Below are positions 1 through 5,075 of a stretch of DNA of 7,434 nt, piece after piece (position 1 is the first letter of the stretch; each line of letters begins with the position of its first letter). The position numbers and the translations under genes were made by a program. The notes beneath the pieces were generated by a model. It ran no database searches and was not told the DNA's origin. It saw only the letters and a list, made by a program, of their open reading frames with translations. Source of the stretch: Candidatus Roizmanbacteria bacterium CG_4_10_14_0_8_um_filter_39_9 (lineage in GTDB: Bacteria > Patescibacteriota > Microgenomatia > UBA1406 > GWC2-37-13); the NCBI GenBank assembly GCA_002784505.1, contig PFLF01000022.1, positions 1 to 7,434 on the forward strand, given 5' to 3'.

Positions 1-417
1 TTCATGAGACGTATTGAAGAGCTATTTGAAAAGAAAAGATCAAAAGAAGAATTTCTACACAAGGCGGGAAATATCTATCGTCAGTATGGAAACACACCCG
101 AGTACAAGAGTATTCTTTTAGATATTAACAAGCGTATGGATGTATTGTGTGCCTACATGGTTCATCACCAACTACCCCGTACAAACAATCTCATCGAATC
201 ATACAATTCTCACCTCGAGAGCAGATTAAAAACACTCAAAGGCTTCAAATCATTTGTTCACGCAGACAACTGGCTCAACGCCTATTTTATTCACCGGAGA
301 GTAAAAGCCTTCACTGACTGTGAGGGAAAGTTTAAACGTCTTAATGGAAAATGTTCCTTACAAAAAACAATGAAAGATCCTTCAAAATTGGATGAGATTT
401 TGAGGCTATTCAGGTGA
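1..417 (+). CDS. DDE-type transposase, C-terminal part (5' end outside window)
   Basis: This is the C-terminal part of a transposase that would cut and join insertion-sequence DNA. The frame is open back to base 1, so the first visible ATG (base 4) is probably internal and about 138 residues are seen. The core is the block PRTNNLIESYN followed by a KGFKSF stretch and an Asn-Leu-Asn-rich helix (residues about 58-95, counted from base 4). Blocks of this type surround the third acidic catalytic residue of DDE transposases related to the Mutator/IS256 and ISL3 groups. The Glu at about residue 65 is the likely catalytic acid; the two Asp residues would lie upstream, outside the window. I cannot name the IS family. 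The gene ends in TGA only 25 bp from the 3' end of an oppositely oriented tRNA-Gln, and a perfect hairpin begins inside the stop codon, which may mark the right end of the element. Whether the element is intact cannot be judged. Confidence 0.75.
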   Translation, partial: FMRRIEELFEKKRSKEEFLHKAGNIYRQYGNTPEYKSILLDINKRMDVLCAYMVHHQLPRTNNLIESYNSHLESRLKTLKGFKSFVHADNWLNAYFIHRRVKAFTDCEGKFKRLNGKCSLQKTMKDPSKLDEILRLFR

Positions 418-434
418 CCGTTTTTGCAACGGTC
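416..434. repeat. 7-bp perfect inverted repeat at the transposase stop codon
   Basis: The arm GACCGTT (416-422) pairs exactly with AACGGTC (428-434) around a 5-nt loop. The left arm begins inside the TGA stop of the transposase gene. The T-run lies in the loop and none follows the stem on either strand, so it is not a standard intrinsic terminator. The best inference is a structured right end of the insertion sequence; the matching left end would be upstream of the window. Confidence 0.5.
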
Positions 435-442
435 TGGATCAG

Positions 443-513
443 TTGGGGGGCATGGATTCGAACCATGATTAATAGATCCAAAGTCTATTGTCCTACCATT
501 GAACGACTCCCCA
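443..513 (-). tRNA. tRNA-Gln (anticodon UUG)
   Basis: The reverse complement folds into a full 71-nt cloverleaf. The acceptor arm is TGGGGAG/CCCCCCA. The D stem is GTTC/GGAC with loop AATGGTA, which carries the GG pair. The anticodon stem is ATAGA/TCTAT with loop CTTTGGA, giving anticodon TTG, which reads CAA and CAG. The variable loop has 4 nt. The T stem is CATGG/CCATG with loop TTCGAAT. The U1-A72 end pair is typical of bacterial tRNA-Gln and is a known determinant for the Glu-tRNA-Gln amidotransferase route. The discriminator base is A. CCA is not encoded, so a CCA-adding enzyme is needed. One acceptor pair (A508 against C449) is a mismatch. The gene points toward the transposase. Confidence 0.95.
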
Positions 514-518
514 ATGAT

Positions 519-546
519 AAACTCTAAAACCTAAATTCTAAACCCT
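519..546. repeat. Tandem 7-bp repeat array, consensus AAANYCT (4 units)
   Basis: Four consecutive heptamers AAACTCT, AAAACCT, AAATTCT and AAACCCT run from 519 to 546 with no spacer. The AAA at positions 1-3 and CT at positions 6-7 are invariant, while positions 4-5 vary. The array begins 5 bp beyond the 5' end of tRNA-Gln. Its period and AAA-first layout match the array at 5929-5963, although the unit sequence differs. Function is unknown. Confidence 0.7.
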
Positions 547-650
547 CAATATCCCCATTCAAAGAGCAAATGAATTTATTAACATTCCACTTTATACTTA
601 TATATTGTATCAAATAAACCCGCATACTAAGGCGCTCAAAAGCAGGGTAA
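547..650. other. Non-coding spacer between tRNA-Gln and the RRM gene
   Basis: This AT-rich stretch shows no reading frame with coding character. Frames crossing it are short or are shadows of the RRM gene. It probably holds the outward promoters of two divergent genes: an extended -10 candidate for the tRNA on the minus strand near 604-612, and the RRM promoter just to the right. I see no riboswitch-like fold, though this was judged only by eye. Confidence 0.5.
604..612 (-). promoter_or_regulatory. Candidate extended -10 element (TGATACAAT) for tRNA-Gln
   Basis: Read on the minus strand, the sequence is TGATACAAT, a TGn extended -10 joined to TACAAT. No -35 match lies 17-18 bp upstream. Transcription would start near 597 and give a precursor leader of roughly 80 nt before the tRNA. 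The same nonamer occurs at 5044-5052 just before the nuclease start codon. The call rests on one short motif in AT-rich DNA. Confidence 0.3.
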
Positions 651-679
651 TTGATTTGACAGGGGTTAAATGATATAAT
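651..679 (+). promoter_or_regulatory. Sigma70-type extended -10 promoter of the RRM gene
   Basis: A -35 box TTGATT (651-656), a 17-bp spacer and a perfect -10 box TATAAT (674-679) preceded by TGA (671-673) make an extended -10 promoter. It is the best-formed promoter in the window. Start of transcription is expected near 686, leaving a 5' untranslated leader of about 54 nt before the ATG at 740. A small hairpin, GAGC/GCTC with a 3-nt loop at 698-708, lies in that leader. Confidence 0.75.
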
Positions 680-722
680 CTATGGTTAGAAGAGTAAGAG
701 CTCTGCTCGTTTTCTTCATGAG

Positions 723-729
723 AGGAGGT
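723..729 (+). promoter_or_regulatory. Strong Shine-Dalgarno site of the RRM gene
   Basis: AGGAGGT is a full anti-16S match with 10 nt between it and the ATG at 740. It settles the start codon: the in-frame GTG at 728 lies inside the site and cannot be the start. This is the only strong Shine-Dalgarno sequence I see before any gene in the window. Confidence 0.85.
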
Positions 730-739
730 GAAAACATAC

Positions 740-1045
740 ATGGACAAAAAGAAATTATACGTCGGCAACTTACCTTGGACAATCGAGGATGCTGGACTTA
801 AAGACTTATTCGCAACATACGGAGAAGTCGTTGAGGCAGTCATCATCAAAGACAAGTATTCAGGTAGGTCAAAAGGATTCGGATTCGTAACATTTGCAAC
901 TGAGGAAGCAGCCGCTGCAGCAGAAGCTGAGATGGCAGGAAAAGATTTGGAAGGCAGAAAAATCGTCGTCAACGTCGCAAAACCTAGAGAGGAACGACCA
1001 AGAACGGGCGGTTACAATGATCGCGATCAGCGCCGACCTTATTAA
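740..1045 (+). CDS. Single-RRM RNA-binding protein (Rbp-like)
   Basis: This 101-residue cytoplasmic protein is one RNA-recognition motif with a short basic tail. The RNP2 motif LYVGNL lies at residues 6-11 and the RNP1 motif KGFGFVTF at 45-52. Its aromatic residues are the ones that stack on single-stranded RNA in this family. The fold fills residues about 5-82. Residues 82-101 form an Arg/Asp/Gly-containing disordered tail. The middle holds an Ala-rich helix (about 57-66). Bacterial proteins of this size are best known from cyanobacteria (Rbp family), where several respond to cold; a role here in RNA stability or translation is inference. The gene stands alone with its own extended -10 promoter, a leader of about 54 nt, a strong Shine-Dalgarno site and a terminator right after the stop, so it is probably monocistronic and well expressed. 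ATG 740 is chosen because the upstream GTG overlaps the Shine-Dalgarno site. Confidence 0.93.
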   Translation: MDKKKLYVGNLPWTIEDAGLKDLFATYGEVVEAVIIKDKYSGRSKGFGFVTFATEEAAAAAEAEMAGKDLEGRKIVVNVAKPREERPRTGGYNDRDQRRPY

Positions 1046-1048
1046 TAT

Positions 1049-1103
1049 AAAAACACTATCACTTTCTAAAGGCATTCCAGTTTTTTAGGGGGATAGTGTT
1101 TTT
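1049..1103. terminator. Bidirectional intrinsic terminator between convergent genes
   Basis: The arm AAAAACACTATC (1049-1060) pairs perfectly with GATAGTGTTTTT (1092-1103), giving a 12-bp stem. The T-run to 1104 serves the RRM gene, and the A-run at 1049-1053 gives a U-tract for the permease gene coming from the right. The 31-nt loop is long but can fold further through CTAAA (1066-1070) with TTTAG (1084-1088). It starts 4 bp after the RRM stop and ends 9 bp from the permease stop. Confidence 0.85.
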
Positions 1104-1112
1104 TGTTTGGGG

Positions 1113-1955
1113 TCAGGAATAAAGGGTTAAAAGCAATACACCACACAACGTTATAGCTAGACCGGCCAGTTTTTTCCCCACGTCTTTTCTTTCCTGTAAA
1201 AAGACGATACCTGTAAAAACAGAGGTGAGAATCATTCCCTGATAGACGGATATAACCACGCTCGTTGTACCAATTTGGATAGCTAACAGAAATAGATAGG
1301 TAGAAACAACATTCAGAAGGCCAACAAATACATTTGTGACAAGAAAGTCCTTTCCTAATTTAATTATCCGAGCAGATTGATTCTTCATGAGGAGTGGCAA
1401 TATAACAACACTCGGAATTGCCATAGCAATCATAACAACGGGTGGGGATGCAAAAGCAGAAGCTTGCTTCATCAGAACTCCAATAATGGCACTGATCCCC
1501 GAAAATAATATTAGAATCCACAGACTTTTATCAGTTTTTATTCTTCGGGGAGATGCTACCACAAAAATACCAAGGGTTATTACGGCAATTCCTAAATATT
1601 CAATCGTTGTCAAACGTTCAGCAATTAAAAAAAAGGCTAGAAGAGGAGTCCAGACCAGGCGAAGAACGGATACGATTGATGAGAGGGAAACTTCAGTCAA
1701 TTGATGTACCCGCATTAAAAGATAAATTGAGACAACCTCAGTGATACCGAGAAGAAGGAGAGAAATAAATGCGCTTTGCGAATAAATGAGATGGAAGTCA
1801 ATCAATAAAAATGGGATAAAAAGCAGAATACGGATAAACTCAAACCACCATGCATATGCTGTGGAGTCACCGCTTCCCTTCAATGTTTTTCGGCTTATTA
1901 CATGAAAAACATTGGTCGCAATACCGGCCGTGACCGCATAAAATATCCAGTTCAT
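1113..1955 (-). CDS. EamA/DMT-superfamily permease
   Basis: This 280-residue membrane protein has the length and hydrophobic pattern of the drug/metabolite transporter superfamily: about ten membrane helices as two EamA repeats (residues about 3-135 and 145-279). Each repeat ends in the family signature of a short loop with Glu-Arg before a Gly-rich last helix: AERL followed by YLGIAVITLGIF in the first half, and QERK followed by LAGLAITLCGVLLL in the second. Members export or import amino acids, nucleosides, sugars and other small metabolites, so the substrate cannot be told from sequence. The ATG at 1955 begins MNWIFYAV, directly in the first helix, which fits the family. A TATAAT lies only 8 nt before the ATG, suggesting a leaderless or nearly leaderless message; an AAGGG in the gap is at most a weak ribosome site. 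It converges on the RRM gene, shares its terminator, and diverges from enolase. Confidence 0.88.
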   Translation of the reverse strand: MNWIFYAVTAGIATNVFHVISRKTLKGSGDSTAYAWWFEFIRILLFIPFLLIDFHLIYSQSAFISLLLLGITEVVSIYLLMRVHQLTEVSLSSIVSVLRLVWTPLLAFFLIAERLTTIEYLGIAVITLGIFVVASPRRIKTDKSLWILILFSGISAIIGVLMKQASAFASPPVVMIAMAIPSVVILPLLMKNQSARIIKLGKDFLVTNVFVGLLNVVSTYLFLLAIQIGTTSVVISVYQGMILTSVFTGIVFLQERKDVGKKLAGLAITLCGVLLLTLYS

Positions 1956-1963
1956 AAGCCCTT

Positions 1964-1969
1964 ATTATA
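1964..1969 (-). promoter_or_regulatory. -10 box TATAAT, 8 nt before the permease ATG
   Basis: The minus strand reads TATAAT followed by AAGGGCTT and the ATG. Expected initiation falls within about 3 nt of the start codon. No good -35 is seen at 17 bp (AAATGA). It lies in the 44-bp divergent spacer shared with enolase. Confidence 0.5.
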
Positions 1970-1981
1970 CGAAATAATATT

Positions 1982-1990
1982 TGCTATCAT
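1982..1990 (+). promoter_or_regulatory. Extended -10 TGCTATCAT, 9 nt before the enolase ATG
   Basis: TATCAT (1985-1990) is preceded by TGC (1982-1984), giving an extended -10. Initiation would fall close to the ATG at 2000. There is no Shine-Dalgarno sequence between them. The 17-bp-spaced -35 position (TTATTA, 1962-1967) is weak and overlaps the opposing TATAAT. Confidence 0.5.
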
Positions 1991-1999
1991 TTATATACT

Positions 2000-3295
2000 A
2001 TGAAAATTACATCCTTGAAGGCTCAGGAAATATTAGATAGTCGGGGTAACCCGACCATCGAATGTGTTACCACATTATCTGACGGATCAACAGGTTGGGC
2101 AGCGGTACCTTCGGGCGCCTCAACCGGAAAATATGAAGCGGTTGAACTGCGAGATAGTGATCCAAAACGGTTTGGCGGACAGGGAGTATTACTAGCTGTT
2201 GCAAATGTAAATAATGTGCTTTCCAAGGTCGTCATGGGTCTTGATGCATCTGATCAAGCCCAACTTGACCGAAAAATGATTGATGCGGACGGGACAGAAA
2301 ATAAAGCAAAACTCGGGGCAAATGCAATTCTATCAGTTTCGATGAGTGCTGCCCGGGCAGCTGCGGCATCAGAAAAAAAACCACTCTACGAATATCTTTC
2401 AAAATTTAATCCCGACTATAAGGATACGTATATTATGCCTCTTACCATGCTTAATGTTTTAAATGGCGGAAAACATGGAAACTGGGCATCGGATATCCAG
2501 GAATATATTTTATTCCCGACGGGAGCTACCAACACGTGTGATTCGATCAGAATGGGCGTCGAGGTATATCATGCCCTCAAAAAAATTTTGAAAGGTAAAG
2601 GGTATAGTGTTGCGGTTGGGGACGAAGGGGGATATGCTCCCCAATTTCAAAGTAATGAAGAGCCGTTTCAGATAATGATGGATGCAATTATTGAAGCAGG
2701 TTATACACCCGGAAAAGATTTCAATCTTGGTATCGATGGAGCAGCATCGGAGTTTTATAAAGAAGGAAAGTACCATTTAAAAAAAGAAGGATTAGTTCTT
2801 TCAACCGACGAACTGGTTGAGTTTTATCTGAACTTATGGAAAAAATATCCAATTGTTTCGATGGAGGATATTTTTGATCAGGATGACTGGTATGGATTTA
2901 AACAGCTCTATATTAAATCAGAAGGAAATATGCAGGTGATGGGGGATGATCTATTTGTAACAAACATCAAACGGTTAAAACGGGGAATTGATGAAAAAAC
3001 CTGCAACTCTATCCTCATTAAATTAAATCAAATTGGGACAGTATCTGAAACGGTGAGTGCAATTCTCATGGCACGGACTGCCGGGATGACCGCAATTGTA
3101 TCGCACCGAAGCGCCGAAACAGAAGATGCATTTATGGCGGATTTTGTTGTGGCGATGGGCACCGGACAAATTAAAACGGGGGCACCAGCAAGAAGTGAGC
3201 GAACAGCTAAATATAATCAGCTCATGCGGATCGAGCGGGAACTGGGAGACAAAGCCACTTATGCACAGTTTCCATTTAAAAGACGATCTTTATGA
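2000..3295 (+). CDS. eno: Enolase (phosphopyruvate hydratase)
   Basis: This enzyme interconverts 2-phosphoglycerate and phosphoenolpyruvate in the cytoplasm, as a Mg-dependent step of glycolysis and gluconeogenesis. At 431 residues it is full length. The N-terminal domain carries the mobile loop SGASTGKYE (38-46). The barrel has His159, Glu168, the catalytic Glu209 in GDEGGYAP, metal ligands Asp246, Glu289 and Asp316, catalytic base Lys341, the substrate-binding His369-Arg370-Ser371, and Lys392 in GQIKTGAP. All catalytic residues are present. Several normally strict neighbours differ: NGGKHGNWASD for the usual NGGAHADNxVD, SMEDIF for a usual S-I-E-D-G type, and SHRSAETED for SHRSGETED. This suggests a divergent lineage rather than loss of activity. 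No Shine-Dalgarno site precedes the ATG, and an extended -10 sits 9 nt upstream. Its stop overlaps the next start by ATGA, indicating translational coupling to the phosphatase/mutase gene. Confidence 0.97.
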   Translation: MKITSLKAQEILDSRGNPTIECVTTLSDGSTGWAAVPSGASTGKYEAVELRDSDPKRFGGQGVLLAVANVNNVLSKVVMGLDASDQAQLDRKMIDADGTENKAKLGANAILSVSMSAARAAAASEKKPLYEYLSKFNPDYKDTYIMPLTMLNVLNGGKHGNWASDIQEYILFPTGATNTCDSIRMGVEVYHALKKILKGKGYSVAVGDEGGYAPQFQSNEEPFQIMMDAIIEAGYTPGKDFNLGIDGAASEFYKEGKYHLKKEGLVLSTDELVEFYLNLWKKYPIVSMEDIFDQDDWYGFKQLYIKSEGNMQVMGDDLFVTNIKRLKRGIDEKTCNSILIKLNQIGTVSETVSAILMARTAGMTAIVSHRSAETEDAFMADFVVAMGTGQIKTGAPARSERTAKYNQLMRIERELGDKATYAQFPFKRRSL

Positions 3296-3897
3296 AAACA
3301 ATATATTTAGTTCGGCACTGCGAATATGCAAATCCGGATAACATTTATCCCGGCAGATTACCACTGCCGTTATCCGAAGTTGGAAAGAAACGGGCAATAA
3401 AATTGCATGAATACTTCTTGGATAAAAATATTTCTAAAATCTATTCAAGCTCTGTCATTCGCTGTAAGGAGACAGCTGCTGCAATTTCTCAAGGGTTAAT
3501 ACCAGTCGAGTATGATGTCCGTCTTGTTGAGACGCTTTCTGCATACCAGGGATATAAAGTGACGGGTGACCTAGGGGGGGATGAGATCTGGAAAGAATAT
3601 CATAGCCATCGTAAGGAGCTTGGGGGAGAGGGATATATGGACATATATAATCGAGCTGTTCCTTTTTTTCAGGAAGTAGCGGCAAAAGATGAAGGAGATA
3701 TTATTATTTCTTCTCATGACGACGTACTTTACACAATATATGGTTTCTGTATCAATCTTCCACTTCCTCAATCATACGATGAGGAATTCCAACTTATGTA
3801 CACCCATCCCGTTTCACCAAAAGGCTCCATTCGCCCAATCATTATTGAAAGTGACAATTCATTTAAAGCACAGGAATTGGCGGTTTTTGAGGTATAA
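3292..3897 (+). CDS. Histidine phosphatase superfamily (phosphoglycerate-mutase-like)
   Basis: This 201-residue cytoplasmic enzyme has the phosphohistidine fold. The first catalytic motif is LVRHCE (6-11), with Arg8 and the nucleophile His9; the usual RHG is here RHC. PGRLPLPLSEVG (20-31) follows, as in mutases and phosphatases of the family. Arg57 in SSSVIRCKETA, Glu80 in VETLSAYQG and the second catalytic His142 in SSHDD complete the active site. Members include cofactor-dependent phosphoglycerate mutase and many phosphatases (for example alpha-ribazole phosphatase and SixA). The start overlaps the enolase stop by four bases (ATGA), with no Shine-Dalgarno site, so translation is probably coupled. 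Mutase makes the substrate of enolase, so a phosphoglycerate mutase role is an attractive inference. The protein is, however, shorter than typical bacterial mutases of this class (about 230-250 residues) and could be a general phosphatase. Confidence 0.85.
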   Translation: MKTIYLVRHCEYANPDNIYPGRLPLPLSEVGKKRAIKLHEYFLDKNISKIYSSSVIRCKETAAAISQGLIPVEYDVRLVETLSAYQGYKVTGDLGGDEIWKEYHSHRKELGGEGYMDIYNRAVPFFQEVAAKDEGDIIISSHDDVLYTIYGFCINLPLPQSYDEEFQLMYTHPVSPKGSIRPIIIESDNSFKAQELAVFEV

Positions 3898-3898
3898 T
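3893..3898 (+). promoter_or_regulatory. -10 box TATAAT, 10 nt before the glycosyltransferase ATG
   Basis: A perfect TATAAT overlaps the TAA stop of the preceding gene (3895-3897) and lies 10 nt before the ATG at 3909. No -35 or TGn extension is seen, and no Shine-Dalgarno site lies between. It may be an internal promoter giving a leaderless message, but it could also be chance in AT-rich DNA. Confidence 0.4.
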
Positions 3899-3908
3899 AC
3901 AATCCAAG

Positions 3909-5075
3909 ATGGATAAAAAGCAAAAGGGAGTGCTTGCTCAGGTATGTCTTTCTTTGTTTCTGTTTATTTTTATTCAAATTGTTTACAAAGGGATAACTTC
4001 GTCTCCCAAGGAACTTGATAGTATTTTATATCACATTCCGATTGCAAAGAGTTATCTGACGGGAGATATTTTTTCTTCGCCTAAATCACCGCTTCTTCAT
4101 CGTTTTTTTCCCGGTGCATCTGAAGGAATACTCGCACTTTTTATACTGCTTCGTATTCCTTTGAATCTTTACAATGTACTGGGAATCATTATTCTTTTTT
4201 TATCTTGTTACTTTTTGGGAATACGCGGGGGCTTAAAAAAAAAGAGCGCCCTTGTTTTTGCGGTTGGATTTTCATCCCTTATGGGAGTTATCCGTTGGGC
4301 CGATACTCAAATTGTTGATATCTGGATTGCTGCATATTATGCACTGCTTCTCGGACTTCTTTTAAAGCCGGGTAAAAGTCTTTGGTATTTTTTGAAGCTT
4401 GGAGTTATTTCTGGGATGCTTATAGGGTCAAAATACTCAGGACCACTCTATGCCTCAGTCGCATTATTATTTATATGGAAAAGAAAAACAGGAATAAATG
4501 TTATAAAGGCTATAACGTTTATAACTCCAGTAATTATATTAGGGGGTTTTTGGTATATGCGAAATAATCTCATTATGGGAAATCCCATTTATCCGATCTC
4601 AATTTTAGGTTTAAACGGCGTCAAAAATTGGGCGCTTGAATTGCCAGTGTGGCGGGCAATCGTTTCATTTCCAACAAGTTTTGTTACGGCATGTATCAGC
4701 GAATATCTAGGATGGTTTGTTTTATCACTTGCCGTAGTTATATATGTAATATTTGATTTTATTAAACAGAAAAAATTTTCATTGAATCTTGTTTTGATTT
4801 TAATTTCGTTTTTTAATTTTGTCTTCTATCTCTTTATGCCCAACGCACAAACGTATCAAGTCCATGTTTCAAATCTGCGTTATTCCTATCCGGTTTTTAT
4901 CCCCTTATTTCTCGTAATATTCAGAATTGCACAAGAAAAAAAGTATGAGGGATTTCTCTTCATTTTTGCTCTTGCCCAAATACTGTTCGCGCTTCAGTTT
5001 GCCTATCATCCGAAGCTGATTTTTATCTATTTACCGCTTATTATGATACAATGGTACCAATATGGCAGAAGATAA
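3909..5075 (+). CDS. Predicted GT-C-fold membrane glycosyltransferase
   Basis: This is a 388-residue polytopic membrane protein with about ten hydrophobic segments (roughly residues 8-27, 72-88, 90-105, 112-128, 136-152, 162-178, 180-190, 199-216, 262-284, 291-310, 326-341, 347-380). The first outside loop carries D37-S-I-L-Y-H-I-P, resembling the Asp-containing loop of lipid-phosphate-sugar glycosyltransferases such as the ArnT/PMT and RgtA-D-like groups. Later come WYMRNNLIMGNPIYP (215-229) and NLRYSYP (322-328), both patterns common in this group. Such enzymes move a sugar from a polyprenyl-phosphate donor to an acceptor outside the membrane, for envelope glycan or protein glycosylation. 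Donor and acceptor here are unknown. It starts 11 nt after the phosphatase stop with a TATAAT in that junction and no Shine-Dalgarno site. Its 3' end overlaps the nuclease gene by 14 bp. It could instead be a non-enzymatic member of the same fold. Confidence 0.65.
   Translation: MDKKQKGVLAQVCLSLFLFIFIQIVYKGITSSPKELDSILYHIPIAKSYLTGDIFSSPKSPLLHRFFPGASEGILALFILLRIPLNLYNVLGIIILFLSCYFLGIRGGLKKKSALVFAVGFSSLMGVIRWADTQIVDIWIAAYYALLLGLLLKPGKSLWYFLKLGVISGMLIGSKYSGPLYASVALLFIWKRKTGINVIKAITFITPVIILGGFWYMRNNLIMGNPIYPISILGLNGVKNWALELPVWRAIVSFPTSFVTACISEYLGWFVLSLAVVIYVIFDFIKQKKFSLNLVLILISFFNFVFYLFMPNAQTYQVHVSNLRYSYPVFIPLFLVIFRIAQEKKYEGFLFIFALAQILFALQFAYHPKLIFIYLPLIMIQWYQYGRR
5044..5052 (+). promoter_or_regulatory. 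Extended -10 TGATACAAT, 9 nt before the nuclease ATG
   Basis: TACAAT (5047-5052) preceded by TGA sits inside the last codons of the glycosyltransferase gene, 9 nt from the ATG at 5062. No Shine-Dalgarno site intervenes and no -35 is seen. The same nonamer is found on the minus strand at 604-612. Confidence 0.4.

Noticed and set aside
416..434. Hairpin as an intrinsic terminator of the transposase or tRNA
   Set aside because: No T-run follows the stem on either strand.
656..661. TTGACA as the -35 box of the RRM promoter
   Set aside because: Only 12 bp separate it from TATAAT. The overlapping TTGATT at 651-656 gives the correct 17 bp.
728..739. GTG at 728 as an earlier in-frame start for the RRM gene
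   Set aside because: It lies inside the AGGAGGTG ribosome site; ATG 740 has ideal 10-nt spacing and gives the normal RRM N-terminus.
610..972. Minus-strand frame opposite the RRM gene (120 residues)
   Set aside because: It is a shadow of the RRM gene and its promoter region; composition is Ser/Ala biased and no domain is seen.
1387..1704. Plus-strand frames inside the permease gene
   Set aside because: They are antisense to a complete, well-patterned ten-helix protein and show no recognisable motif.
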